Origin: Gammaproteobacteria bacterium
GTDB lineage: Bacteria > Pseudomonadota > Gammaproteobacteria > GCA-001735895
Length of the DNA: 14,374 nucleotides
NCBI GenBank assembly: GCA_003645435.1
Contig: QNFD01000025.1
Location: 1 to 14,374, forward strand
Direction: 5' to 3'
Below are positions 1 through 7,723 of the stretch, one piece after another. The first letter of the stretch is position 1; every line of letters begins with the position of its first letter. Made by a program: the position numbers and the translations under genes. Below the pieces are notes generated by a model. It was not told where the DNA came from. It saw only the letters and a program-made list of their open reading frames with translations, and made no database searches.

Positions 1-324
1 CGGCATAGCCTCTTTACCTCGGGTAACTACCAGCGCTTTTATCGCAAAGACAATAACAGGGTCCACCACATAATAGACCCGCGGACCGGCGACCCATCGG
101 CGCAGGTCAGCTCGGCCACGGTTCTAACTATCGATCCGGTGCTCGCCGACGTCGCCGCGACCACGCTAATGATCGGCGGTCTCGAAAATCCGCGCTCGCT
201 AGCGCAGTCACTGGGTGTTGACGATTATTTAGTCGTCAGCGAGGACCAGGAGATTATCATTTCGCGCTCGCTTGCCGATAAATTGGAGATAATTGTAGAT
301 TTGCCGGTTCGAATTATAGACTGA
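1..324 (+). CDS. apbE: FAD:protein FMN transferase (ApbE family), C-terminal part
   Basis: The reading frame is open from base 1 and ends at TGA 322-324, so only the last 107 residues are present. The fragment contains a GNYQRFY stretch followed by HHIIDPRTGDP (fragment residues 22-32) and then LADVAATTLMIGG (residues 48-60). This matches the ApbE signature H-I-I-D-P-x-T-G-x-P and the downstream metal-binding A-D-A-x-A-T segment. ApbE enzymes use Mg2+ and FAD to attach FMN covalently to threonine or serine of target proteins such as NqrB/NqrC and RnfG, in the periplasm. The lipoprotein signal expected at the N-terminus lies outside the window. The canonical ADALAT motif reads ADVAAT here, a mild variation. 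The family assignment is firm; the target flavoprotein cannot be inferred from this fragment. Confidence 0.85.
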   Translation, partial: RHSLFTSGNYQRFYRKDNNRVHHIIDPRTGDPSAQVSSATVLTIDPVLADVAATTLMIGGLENPRSLAQSLGVDDYLVVSEDQEIIISRSLADKLEIIVDLPVRIID

Positions 325-340
325 AGCACCAAAAATAAAT

Positions 341-356
341 TTATACGCAGTATAAT
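341..356 (+). promoter_or_regulatory. Putative tonB-like promoter -10 inside a 15-bp dyad
   Basis: A perfect TATAAT (351-356) lies 33 bases before the start codon at 390. It overlaps an inverted repeat with 6-base arms, TTATAC (341-346) and GTATAA (350-355), separated by GCA. There is no convincing -35 element at the usual distance. The placement fits a promoter with an overlapping operator, but no known regulator's site is recognised. Confidence 0.4.
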
Positions 357-389
357 GACTGGTGAAGCACCCATAATTATTGACAGAAT

Positions 390-1289
390 ATGACCCAGCC
401 CCCATACCGCTCACCAACGCGTAACCCGGGAATCGGCGCCAGCGATCGACTCGGGTTTACCCTGTTTCTGGCACTTATTATCCATGCGATCCTGGTGCTT
501 GGCGTTGGTTTTACTTATTCCAAAAAACCAAAATCAGATATTCTGCCCTCGCTCGAAGTAATACATGCTAATTCGCAAAGTTTTGACGAAGTGGAAAATC
601 CCGATTTCCTCGCCCAGGTAGACCAGGCTGGTGGCGGTAATGCCGAGGAAAAAGCCCGGCCAAGCGCTCCTGTATCCGCGAACACCCCGCTCGACCAGCA
701 GGGGCTTTCTGAGCTGGCGCGAATTGAAATGAACCGCAACCAGCTCGAAATTGATCGACTTTATTTTATCACCCAGGATGAATTTCAATACCAGATTGAC
801 AAACATTCCCAGATTCGAGAAAAAGAAACCAGTACAGAACAGCCAAGTAAAGAAGAACAACGCCAAACCCAGATAGCGCGTTTACAGGCAGAAATTAGGC
901 AGATGACGATAAACTATGCCAAACGACCGCGATTAATCACCTTGACTGCAAGTACCAAGAAAGCCGTAGAGGCCAGCTACCTGGCTAACTGGGTCAATAG
1001 AATCGAACATACCGGTAATTTGAACTATCCACAGGAAGCGATGATCAAACATATAGACGGTCGCCTGCGTTTAAGTGTACGAATCAATGCGGAGGGAGAA
1101 ATACTGGATGTCAAAATCACGCGTTCATCGGGCAGCAGTATTCTCGATGAAGCAGCCAGGCGTATTTTGCAACTGTCCGAGCCTTTTGCGCCATTTTCTG
1201 ATGAATTGAAAGAGCGTGCTGATCAAATCGTCATCATCAGAACCTGGGAATTTAACAGCAACCGCCTGAGTACAAAGGGCGAAGTTTAG
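390..1289 (+). CDS. TonB family energy transducer (TonB3-like)
   Basis: This 299-residue protein has a short basic cytoplasmic N-terminus and one membrane segment at about residues 22-42. A long charged, glutamine- and glutamate-rich periplasmic stretch (about 105-190, probably helical) follows, then a C-terminal TonB domain from about residue 200, with WVNRIE, YPQEA, the GRLRLSVRINAEGEILD strand region and a late TWEF. TonB proteins work with ExbB/ExbD to pass proton-motive energy to outer-membrane partners. The proline-rich spacer typical of classical TonB is missing. In Pseudomonas the gene in this position, ahead of an algH-like gene and ruvX, is tonB3, reported to be needed for twitching motility and pilus assembly. 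That role here is inferred from position and architecture. The start ATG has only a weak ribosome-binding site. Confidence 0.85.
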   Translation: MTQPPYRSPTRNPGIGASDRLGFTLFLALIIHAILVLGVGFTYSKKPKSDILPSLEVIHANSQSFDEVENPDFLAQVDQAGGGNAEEKARPSAPVSANTPLDQQGLSELARIEMNRNQLEIDRLYFITQDEFQYQIDKHSQIREKETSTEQPSKEEQRQTQIARLQAEIRQMTINYAKRPRLITLTASTKKAVEASYLANWVNRIEHTGNLNYPQEAMIKHIDGRLRLSVRINAEGEILDVKITRSSGSSILDEAARRILQLSEPFAPFSDELKERADQIVIIRTWEFNSNRLSTKGEV

Positions 1290-1308
1290 ATTAAGGAGCC
1301 TCTGATTA

Positions 1309-1404
1309 ATGCTCTTTGATCAGTTGATGAATTTAAAATTGCCACAATATATTGATAATATTAGCTGTCCCCGGGTCACATCCTGTAAGGAGAACACACG
1401 ATGA
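1309..1404 (+). CDS. Possible 31-residue leader ORF coupled to algH
   Basis: An ORF of 31 codons starts at ATG 1309, ten bases after an AAGGAG Shine-Dalgarno-like sequence (1293-1298). It ends at TGA 1402-1404, overlapping the algH start as ATGA. The predicted peptide starts MLFDQLMNLKLPQY and contains two cysteines. I recognise no family. The good ribosome-binding site and stop/start overlap suggest translational coupling. However, algH has its own strong site, and a promoter candidate (1324-1353) lies inside the ORF, so it may be fortuitous. Confidence 0.25.
   Translation: MLFDQLMNLKLPQYIDNISCPRVTSCKENTR
1324..1353 (+). promoter_or_regulatory. Candidate algH promoter
   Basis: TTGATG (1324-1329) and TATATT (1348-1353), 18 bases apart, resemble a sigma-70 promoter (4/6 and 5/6 matches). 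The predicted transcript would begin near 1360 and leave a leader of about 40 bases before algH. The region is AT-rich, so chance matches are likely. Confidence 0.3.
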
Positions 1405-1967
1405 AAGCGGAACAATCCAATCTGGTTGATAAATGCCTGATAGCAACGCCTGCAATCAAGGATCCCCTGTTCGCATCGAGCCTTGTTTACATATGCGAGC
1501 ATAATGAAAACGGCAGTATGGGACTGGTGGTCAATCATCAGACCACGCAATCCCTTGGTGAAATTTTTAACCAGCTAAATATCGAGTGCAATGATGAGTC
1601 GATCAATCAAAAGCCGGTCTTCATCGGCGGCCCGGTACAGCTTGAACAGGGTTTTGTATTGCATACCAACGCGCATAACTGGCAAAAGACTGTTGAAGTG
1701 TCACCCGGCATTCATCTCACCAGTTCGATGGATGTGCTGGAAGCAATAGCAGCAAACAAGGGGCCGGAAGATTACCTGGTGATACTCGGTTTTTCCGGCT
1801 GGGCCTCCGGACAACTGGAATCCGAACTGCAGCAAAACTCCTGGCTCACTTCTTCATCCGGTACCGAGTTACTGTTCCATAAAAACTCCGACGACAAATG
1901 GCAAATGGCGTTCGACACGCTTGGTTTCGATATCAGTATGCTTTCACCCGTTAGTGGTAATGCCTGA
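1401..1967 (+). CDS. algH: AlgH/YqgE family protein (UPF0301)
   Basis: This 188-residue soluble protein has the length typical of the YqgE/AlgH family (E. coli YqgE is about 187). The family signature is clear: an N-terminal LIATPAIKDPLFASSLVYICEH region, GSMGLVVN, PVFIGGPVQ (about 72-80), and a late VILGFSGWASGQLESEL motif. The biochemical function of this family is unresolved; algH was named for an effect on alginate production in Pseudomonas. Start choice is supported by AAGGAG at 1387-1392, eight bases before the ATG. The next gene, ruvX, begins 26 bases downstream, and the pair is commonly linked in proteobacteria. I see no departure from the family. Confidence 0.92.
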   Translation: MKAEQSNLVDKCLIATPAIKDPLFASSLVYICEHNENGSMGLVVNHQTTQSLGEIFNQLNIECNDESINQKPVFIGGPVQLEQGFVLHTNAHNWQKTVEVSPGIHLTSSMDVLEAIAANKGPEDYLVILGFSGWASGQLESELQQNSWLTSSSGTELLFHKNSDDKWQMAFDTLGFDISMLSPVSGNA

Positions 1968-1993
1968 TTCTTTTCGGCATAAGCCGATACGAA

Positions 1994-2440
1994 ATGACTT
2001 TTAAAATCGAAACCGTGATCGGATTCGATTTTGGCACACACTGGATAGGTACAGCCGTTGGTCAAACACTAACCTCCCAGGCCAGCCCCCTGGCCGCGAT
2101 CAAATCCTTCAAAGAAAAACCGAACTGGCAGGCTATTTCAGACTTGATCGAGCAATGGAAGCCACAGAAACTTATCGTTGGCCTACCCACATCAGAGTTC
2201 CCCGAGACTAAGGTCATGACCGACAAGGCCAGCCGGTTTAGTCGGCAGCTTCAGGGCAGATTTCAAATAGATACCGAGTTAATCGATGAAAGACTGACCA
2301 CACGCGAGGCTTACGTAATTGCGATTGAAAGTGGCAAACGCAAAAGCAAGCCCGAAATCGATAGCCTGTCGGCAGTTTTGATCACCGAAACCTGGTTACG
2401 CGAGTACAAACTGCGGCAAGACACCCCCGGCAGTTTATAA
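1994..2440 (+). CDS. ruvX: RuvX/YqgF, putative pre-16S rRNA nuclease
   Basis: This 148-residue protein has the RNase H-like fold signature of YqgF. GFDFGTHWIGTAVG contains the first catalytic aspartate (D12), followed by IVGLP (61-65), IDERLTT (97-103, acidic pair D98-E99) and EIDSLSAVLI (D123). The family is described both as a putative Holliday-junction resolvase and as the nuclease maturing the 16S rRNA 5' end. All expected acidic residues are present. The usual NMDG segment after GLPL is replaced by SEFP at about 67-70, and GTKxIG reads GTHWIG, so the protein is somewhat divergent. It probably shares a transcript with algH; the next gene, pyrR, follows a 97-base gap with its own promoter signals. 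Confidence 0.9.
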   Translation: MTFKIETVIGFDFGTHWIGTAVGQTLTSQASPLAAIKSFKEKPNWQAISDLIEQWKPQKLIVGLPTSEFPETKVMTDKASRFSRQLQGRFQIDTELIDERLTTREAYVIAIESGKRKSKPEIDSLSAVLITETWLREYKLRQDTPGSL

Positions 2441-2445
2441 GCACC

Positions 2446-2466
2446 AGGGAATCATTCTCATTATTT
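2446..2466 (+). promoter_or_regulatory. Fur-box-like sequence upstream of pyrR
   Basis: Two overlapping 7-1-7 Fur-type units can be read here, centred on C2453 and C2459, six bases apart as in real Fur sites. They match the TGATAAT-C-ATTATCA pattern at 11/15 and 10/15. The core is AATCATTCTCATTATTTT. AT-rich intergenic DNA produces such partial matches by chance, and pyrimidine genes are not classical Fur targets. Confidence 0.25.
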
Positions 2467-2514
2467 TGCTAATCCAGAAAAAAACGGCCAATTGCTGTAT
2501 GTCGACAAAATTTG

Positions 2515-2523
2515 TGCTATAAA
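2515..2523 (+). promoter_or_regulatory. Extended -10 promoter of the pyr operon
   Basis: TGCTATAAA is an extended -10 element (TG-n-TATAAA, with TATAAA at 2518-2523). A weak TTGCTG lies too far upstream (20-base spacer) to be a good -35. Transcription would begin near 2530, leaving only about 8 bases before the pyrR ATG. The leader is too short for an RNA attenuator. Confidence 0.45.
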
Positions 2524-2537
2524 GCGTCCCGAGTTCA

Positions 2538-3065
2538 ATGCGTGGAATATTTGTGGCTATACCCTCAGTCGAAAGTTTGATTGATAAGCTGACGAAAGCA
2601 CTGAAACCCTATTTCCCTCCGGGCCTTGCGCCCACTGACCAACCCATCATTGTCGGTATCGAAACCGGCGGTTACTGGATCGCCCAGGCAGTTCATCAAG
2701 CCCTAAAGCCCGACACCGACCTGGGTCGCCTGAACATCACCTTTTATCGAGATGATTTCACCAAGATCGGCTTACATCCAACCGTCAAACCATCCAGTTT
2801 ACCGACCAACATCGATGGTAAAACAATCATTTTGATCGACGATGTATTGTATTCCGGCAGGACTATTCGAGCGGCAATGAACGAAATATTTGACTATGGC
2901 CGCCCGCAACGAATTATTCTTGCCATATTAATCGACCGCGGTGAACGTGAAATTCCGATCCAGGCCGATATAGTGGCTGAAACCATGCGCCTCGAACCAG
3001 ACAGTCATATTAAGCTGGATGGTCCCGTACCGCTGCAATTGACGGTCAAATCCAATGACCACTAA
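2538..3065 (+). CDS. pyrR: PyrR: pyrimidine operon regulator / uracil phosphoribosyltransferase
   Basis: This 175-residue protein belongs to the type I phosphoribosyltransferase family. The PRPP-binding loop is [17 protein letters not shown] (97-113), followed by [24 protein letters not shown] (121-144), the segment that distinguishes PyrR from other PRTases. PyrR proteins respond to UMP/UTP and many have uracil phosphoribosyltransferase activity. Position ahead of pyrB, with an 11-base overlap, supports the call. The ATG at 2538 lacks a clear ribosome-binding site; a GTG at 2553 would start just before the IPSVESLI segment, where homologous proteins usually begin, so the true start could be there. 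No antiterminator/terminator leader is visible, so Bacillus-style attenuation upstream of pyrR is unlikely. Confidence 0.93.
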   Translation: MRGIFVAIPSVESLIDKLTKALKPYFPPGLAPTDQPIIVGIETGGYWIAQAVHQALKPDTDLGRLNITFYRDDFTKIGLHPTVKPSSLPTNIDGKTIILIDDVLYSGRTIRAAMNEIFDYGRPQRIILAILIDRGEREIPIQADIVAETMRLEPDSHIKLDGPVPLQLTVKSNDH

Positions 3066-4026
3066 TATACAGCTCGATGAGAACGGCAAACTTCAGCATT
3101 TTCTGAGTATTGAAGGCTTAAATCAGCAAATTCTTATAGAGATACTCGATACTGCCGCATCCTTCACCTCTGTGACGGATCGCCTGGTCAAAAAAGTTCC
3201 AATTCTGCGCGGCAAGACGGTCGCCAATTTATTTTTTGAAGCCAGCACTCGAACCCGTTCAACTTTCGAACTTGCTGAGCAGAGGCTTTCAGCCGATATT
3301 CTAAGCCTCAACCTCGATACCTCGGCAACCGCCAAGGGCGAGTCACTACTCGACACCATCCGCAATCTCGAAGCGATGCAGATAGATATGTTTGTGATTC
3401 GCCACAAAGACAGCGGCAGTGCGCATTTTTTCGCTCAACATGTTCGTCCGGGTGTTAGTGTCCTCAACGCCGGCGATGGCCAGCATGAGCATCCAACCCA
3501 GGCAATGCTGGATATGTACACGATACGCCACCACAAACAGGATTTTAGCAAACTGCGCGTCGCTATCGTCGGCGACATTATGCATTCGCGGGTCGCCCGT
3601 TCACAGATCCACGCACTCAACCTGCTGAATACCGCCGAGGTACGTGTGATTGCTCCCAAAACCCTGTTACCGGTCGAAACTGCCTCACTCGGGGTTCAAT
3701 TGTACGACGATCTTGAGCAGGGTCTGCAGGACGTCGATGTAGTCATCATGCTGCGCCTGCAAAAAGAACGCATGCGCGGCGCTCTGTTGCCGAGTGAAAA
3801 GGAATATTTTAATCAATTCGGACTGACCCAGGAACGTCTGAGCAGGGCCAAACCTGATGCCATCGTCATGCATCCCGGACCTGCCAATCGCGGCGTCGAA
3901 ATTGAATCCAGCGTTATGGATGGCAGTCAGTCGGTTATCCTGCAGCAGGTTGGATTCGGTATTTCGGTGCGTATGGCGATTATGTCTATGATAGTTGGCC
4001 AATCAGGCCGGATCGCGGGCGAATGA
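3055..4026 (+). CDS. pyrB: Aspartate carbamoyltransferase catalytic subunit
   Basis: This 323-residue enzyme joins carbamoyl phosphate and L-aspartate to give carbamoyl-aspartate, the first committed step of pyrimidine synthesis. The carbamoyl-phosphate signature is [13 protein letters not shown] (60-72), with K94 of TAKGES as the 80s-loop lysine. [13 protein letters not shown] (141-153) and [10 protein letters not shown] (271-280) are the other diagnostic blocks. The usual S-T-R-T-R-T-S order reads S-T-R-T-R-S-T, a conservative swap. The gene overlaps pyrR by 11 bases and pyrC' by 4 (ATGA), implying translational coupling. No regulatory pyrI gene follows. The pairing with a degenerate dihydroorotase points to the large Pseudomonas-type dodecameric ATCase. 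Confidence 0.97.
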   Translation: MTTNIQLDENGKLQHFLSIEGLNQQILIEILDTAASFTSVTDRLVKKVPILRGKTVANLFFEASTRTRSTFELAEQRLSADILSLNLDTSATAKGESLLDTIRNLEAMQIDMFVIRHKDSGSAHFFAQHVRPGVSVLNAGDGQHEHPTQAMLDMYTIRHHKQDFSKLRVAIVGDIMHSRVARSQIHALNLLNTAEVRVIAPKTLLPVETASLGVQLYDDLEQGLQDVDVVIMLRLQKERMRGALLPSEKEYFNQFGLTQERLSRAKPDAIVMHPGPANRGVEIESSVMDGSQSVILQQVGFGISVRMAIMSMIVGQSGRIAGE

Positions 4027-5300
4027 CTATTCACATTAAAAACGGCACCCTCATAGACCCGCCTGGCCTGCGGGAGTCGAATAGCGACGTTTACATCGAA
4101 GGTAACCTGGTGGTCGGTGTTGGACGCAAGCCGTCAGGGTTCAAAGCCAGCCAAACAATCGACGCGAGTGGACACTGGATAATGCCGGGACTGGTAGACA
4201 GCCAGGCACGGCTGCGCGAACCAGGACATACTCATAAGGCCAATATCGCCTCGGAAACCGATGCAGCGGTACGAAATGGAATCACGAGCCTCTGCATCCC
4301 TCCGGATACACTACCGGTTATAGATAATTCAGCGGTGGTCGATTTAATCCATCACCAAAATGCAAAGGCCGGAAATCAATGCCATATTTATACCATCGGG
4401 GCCCTGTCTCGAGCGCTCGAGGGTGGAGAGCTTAGCAATATGGCGAGTCTCAAGGCCAGTGGTTGTATTGCTTTCAGTAACGCGGGACGCCCCTTCGTGA
4501 ACAACCTGATCCAACGCCGTGCGATGGATTATGCCGCCGGGCAAAAGATGCTGGTCATTATTCAACCCAGGGATAACGAACTCTACGCGCATGGCTGCGC
4601 ACACGAAAGCGCCGTTTCCACGCGCCTCGGCCTGCCGGCGATTCCGGAAGCCGCCGAAACCGCAGCACTGGCAAAAGACATCGAACTGGTCGCCCAAACC
4701 GGGGCCCGCACCCATTTTGGCCAGTTATCCTGCGCGCGATCGGTCGACATGATTAGACAGGCAAAATCAAATGGATTACCGATAACTGCCGACTGTGCCA
4801 TGCACCAGCTTTTTCTTACCGATCACGACATCGGTGAGTTCGATACCAATAAACTGACCATTCCGCCCCTCCGCAGTCAGTACGACAGGCAGGCGCTACG
4901 CGAGGGAGTTGCCGATGGCACCATCGACAGCATATGCTCGGACCACCAACCGCATGAAACCGATGCCAAGTTACGCCCCTTCCCGTCGGCAGAACCCGGC
5001 ATTAGCGCGCTCGACACCCTGTTACCGCTGGCATTGAGACTGGTCGAGGAAAACCTGCTTTCACTGCCCGAGGTAATCGCCAGGCTCAGTATCAACCCGG
5101 CTCGTATTCTCGGTCTTCCCGCCGGTCAAATTGCGGCCGGTGAATTAGCTGATGTTATTATTGTGGACCCGGACAGCAACTGGCTATGCAGCGGCAAGGA
5201 CTTTGCTTCCAGGGGCAAAAATACCGCCTTCGAAGGCTGGGATTTCAGCGGTCGCGTGGTGAGAACCCTGGTCGCGGGGCAGGTTGTTTATCAAATCTAA
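4023..5300 (+). CDS. pyrC': Dihydroorotase-like protein, probably non-catalytic (PyrC'/PyrX)
   Basis: This 425-residue protein has the overall DHOase/amidohydrolase plan. In active enzymes a metal-binding H-x-H follows the first beta strand in PGLVDxHxHLREPG. Here the segment reads [14 protein letters not shown] (55-68), with Q61 and R63 replacing both histidines. Later blocks are partly kept: [10 protein letters not shown], and SDHQPH with D307 and H311. Losing the H-x-H should abolish binuclear metal binding and catalysis. In Pseudomonas the equivalent PyrC' is an inactive partner that holds PyrB in the dodecameric ATCase, so a structural role is inferred here. A true pyrC should exist elsewhere in the genome. 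The start overlaps the pyrB stop as ATGA. Confidence 0.92.
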   Translation: MTIHIKNGTLIDPPGLRESNSDVYIEGNLVVGVGRKPSGFKASQTIDASGHWIMPGLVDSQARLREPGHTHKANIASETDAAVRNGITSLCIPPDTLPVIDNSAVVDLIHHQNAKAGNQCHIYTIGALSRALEGGELSNMASLKASGCIAFSNAGRPFVNNLIQRRAMDYAAGQKMLVIIQPRDNELYAHGCAHESAVSTRLGLPAIPEAAETAALAKDIELVAQTGARTHFGQLSCARSVDMIRQAKSNGLPITADCAMHQLFLTDHDIGEFDTNKLTIPPLRSQYDRQALREGVADGTIDSICSDHQPHETDAKLRPFPSAEPGISALDTLLPLALRLVEENLLSLPEVIARLSINPARILGLPAGQIAAGELADVIIVDPDSNWLCSGKDFASRGKNTAFEGWDFSGRVVRTLVAGQVVYQI

Positions 5301-5302
5301 TC

Positions 5303-5319
5303 GAGTTTTATTTGAACTC
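5303..5319 (+). terminator. Weak hairpin between convergent pyrC' and pilU-type genes
   Basis: GAGTT (5303-5307) and AACTC (5315-5319) can pair across a 7-base loop just after the pyrC' stop. There is no GC-rich stem or following T-run. It is the only hairpin I see in the 62-base gap between the convergent operons, and a weak terminator candidate at best. Confidence 0.15.
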
Positions 5320-5362
5320 TAATAATCGTGAACTTTATCGGTACTTTTAGCGCGGTCGAAGT

Positions 5363-6520
5363 CTAAAATTCTTCCGATGGCAAGGTCAGGTCATCGAGAT
5401 CGCCCTGCTTGTTCAGGTCGTGGCGGGTATCTTTCTTTTTATCATCACCAAAATTGAGCCTCCATTCGAGATTAGTGCTGGAGTCGGCGTAGGCGAGCGC
5501 GCTTTTGATCGAGATCTGGTCAGCCTTGTACAAATCATAAAGCGATTGATCGAATGTCTGCATGCCAGTGGTCTCTCCTTTTTCCATGATTTCCTTAATC
5601 GCATTAAAATTACCATCGCGCAGTAATTCACTGATATATGGTGTGTTCAACAATATCTCTACCGCACAGGCAAGCTTGCCTTTCATTCCTGGAACAAGAT
5701 GCTGAGAGATAACCGCTTTCAGGTTCAACGACAAATCCATTAAAAGTTGATTACGCATGTCGGTTGGGAACATATTCATAATTCGATCCATGGCCTGGTT
5801 TGCATTCACCGCATGCAGAGTAGTCATACACAAATGTCCTGTGTCCGCAAAGGTAATCGCCGCCTTCATGGTTTTCGAATCACGCGCCTCGCCGATCATG
5901 ATTACTTCCGGTGCTTCGCGCAGTGCCTCGCGCAAGGCGTTTTCATAGCTGTGCGTATCGATGCCGACCTCACGCTGTGAGACAATCGATTTGTCATGGC
6001 GAAAGATAAATTCGATTGGGTCTTCAATCGTCAGAATATGCCCGCCTTCCAATTTGTTTCGATAATCGATCATCGACGCCAGGGTTGTCGATTTACCGGA
6101 CCCGGTTGATCCTACCACGAGCACCATGCCGGTTTTATTCATTACTATTTTTTTTAGCACCTGCGGCAAACCGAGTTCATCAATAGTTGGAATATCCCAT
6201 TTGATGTAGCGGATAACCATCGACACTTCGGAACGCTGGATATAAATATTTACACGGAAACGACCGACACCGGCAAGTGTGAATCCAAGATTCATTTCAC
6301 GATTGATCTCGAAATCCCTAACCTGTTCATCGTTAAGCAAGCTGTAGGCAAGTTGCTTGATCTGGCCAGATTCAAAGGCTTTCTTCGATATCGCCGAGGT
6401 GCTGCCCTGGACTTTCATATTAGGCGGGGCCGCGGTAACGAAAAACAGATCGGAGGCCTGCTTATCGACCATCGCCTTAAGGTAGGGCTCGAGTAATTTG
6501 GTAGATTGCTGCCTGCTCAT
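5363..6520 (-). CDS. PilT/PilU family pilus retraction ATPase, second PilU paralog
   Basis: This 385-residue hexameric secretion-type ATPase has Walker A GSTGSGKS (137-144), Asp box TIEDPIEF (164-171), Walker B region VIMIGEARD (206-214) and His box TGHLCMTTLH (227-236). It aligns almost residue for residue with the upstream neighbour but differs in conserved places: RDSKTM replaces RDRETM, FADTGHL replaces FAETGHL, and the C-terminal tail is lysine- and aspartate-rich. It lacks the AIRNLIRE motif of true PilT. The ATG lies one base after the preceding pilU stop, so the two are probably co-translated. It likely acts at the cytoplasmic base of the type IV pilus, perhaps modulating PilT/PilU retraction. 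The specific role is unknown. Confidence 0.9.
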   Translation of the reverse strand: MSRQQSTKLLEPYLKAMVDKQASDLFFVTAAPPNMKVQGSTSAISKKAFESGQIKQLAYSLLNDEQVRDFEINREMNLGFTLAGVGRFRVNIYIQRSEVSMVIRYIKWDIPTIDELGLPQVLKKIVMNKTGMVLVVGSTGSGKSTTLASMIDYRNKLEGGHILTIEDPIEFIFRHDKSIVSQREVGIDTHSYENALREALREAPEVIMIGEARDSKTMKAAITFADTGHLCMTTLHAVNANQAMDRIMNMFPTDMRNQLLMDLSLNLKAVISQHLVPGMKGKLACAVEILLNTPYISELLRDGNFNAIKEIMEKGETTGMQTFDQSLYDLYKADQISIKSALAYADSSTNLEWRLNFGDDKKKDTRHDLNKQGDLDDLTLPSEEF

Positions 6521-6521
6521 T

Positions 6522-7691
6522 TTAGATCATTCCATCTTCCTGTTCTTCCTGGGAATCTTCCAGTTCGAAATCTCGATTGTCGTCCATCAAACCAGAATTT
6601 TTCGCGGTTTCACTTTCCAGTTTAATTCGCAGCCGGATATCGTTAACCGAGTCGGCGTTTCGAAGGGCGTCTTCAAACGTAATCTTTCGTTCTTCGAAGA
6701 GATCAAACAAAGCCTGGTCGAAGGTCTGCATACCGGCTTCGTTGGACTTCGCGATCAATGTTTTCATTTCATGCACGTCACCCTTGAATATCAGGTCGGC
6801 CATCAGCGGTGTATTGAGCATTACTTCGATCGCCGGGATACGACCGGCGCCATTTATTTTTGGGATCAACCGCTGCGAGATCAAGCCTTTCAGATTCAGT
6901 GATAAATCCATCAATAGCTGCGAGCGGCGTTCGTCCGGGAAAAAATTGATGATCCGGTCCAACGCCTGGTTGGTGCTATTGGCGTGCAGGGTTGATAAAC
7001 AGAGGTGGCCCGTCTCGGCGAATGCGATCGCATGCTCCATTGTTTCGCGATCTCGAATCTCGCCAATCAATATTACATCCGGCGCCTGACGCAGGGTGTT
7101 CTTAAGTGCAATTTCGTAGGATTCGGTATCGACCCCGACCTCGCGCTGGGTCACCAGGCAGTTACCATGATCGTGTACGAATTCAACAGGATCCTCGATC
7201 GTGATGATATGTCCGTAGCTATGATGATTTCGGTAACCAACCATCGACGCCAGCGAAGTTGATTTACCAGAGCCGGTACCGCCGACAAAAATGACCAGCC
7301 CTCGTTTTGTCATGGCGATGTCGCGTAATATCTCCGGCAGGTTCAGGTCCTCGAAATTTGGAATTTCAGAATTGATAATACGCAGAACCATGCCGGTACT
7401 ACCGCGCTGTACAAAAGCATTGACACGAAATCTCGCGACCCCGGTCAAGGCTATTGCAAAATTACATTCCTGCTTTTCTTCAAATTCTGACACCTGCTTA
7501 TCGTTCATGATTGAACGCGTGAGCATCTGCGTATGATTGGGCGACAGATTTTGTTTCGAAACCGGCTTTACCTTGCCGTCGATTTTCATCGCCGGCGGGG
7601 ACCCCGAGGTTATAAACAGATCCGAACCATCATTGCTGACCATCATGCGCAGCAAATCATGCATGAAACTTATCGCCTTGTTACGATCCAC
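6522..7691 (-). CDS. pilU: PilU, PilT-dependent type IV pilus retraction ATPase
   Basis: This 389-residue ATPase has Walker A GGTGSGKS (137-144), Asp box TIEDPVEFVH (164-173), Walker B region VILIGEIRD (206-214) and His box TGHLCLSTLH (227-236). LNTPLMADLIFKGDVHE stands where PilT has AIRNLIRE, and LIFKGDVHE is characteristic of PilU. PilU assists PilT in depolymerising pili under load. The start codon is GTG (7689-7691), supported by GAGGA (7698-7702, minus-strand sense) six bases upstream; an internal ATG at residue 10 has no comparable site. The gene follows pilT by 32 bases. The acidic, glutamate-rich C-terminus resembles other PilU tails. Of the two PilU-type genes here, this is closer to the canonical protein. 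Confidence 0.93.
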   Translation of the reverse strand: MDRNKAISFMHDLLRMMVSNDGSDLFITSGSPPAMKIDGKVKPVSKQNLSPNHTQMLTRSIMNDKQVSEFEEKQECNFAIALTGVARFRVNAFVQRGSTGMVLRIINSEIPNFEDLNLPEILRDIAMTKRGLVIFVGGTGSGKSTSLASMVGYRNHHSYGHIITIEDPVEFVHDHGNCLVTQREVGVDTESYEIALKNTLRQAPDVILIGEIRDRETMEHAIAFAETGHLCLSTLHANSTNQALDRIINFFPDERRSQLLMDLSLNLKGLISQRLIPKINGAGRIPAIEVMLNTPLMADLIFKGDVHEMKTLIAKSNEAGMQTFDQALFDLFEERKITFEDALRNADSVNDIRLRIKLESETAKNSGLMDDNRDFELEDSQEEQEDGMI

Positions 7692-7723
7692 TGTTTGTCC
7701 TCAACATAATTTCTACTAAACCT

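Noticed and set aside
534..866. 110-codon open frame antisense to the tonB-like gene
   Set aside because: It lies wholly within a strongly supported gene, has no recognisable domain or ribosome-binding site, and looks like a by-product of the sense codons.
6577..7089. 170-codon open frame antisense to pilU
   Set aside because: Long, but serine- and isoleucine-rich in the manner of a reverse-complement shadow, with no family features. The sense-strand PilU motifs explain the conservation.
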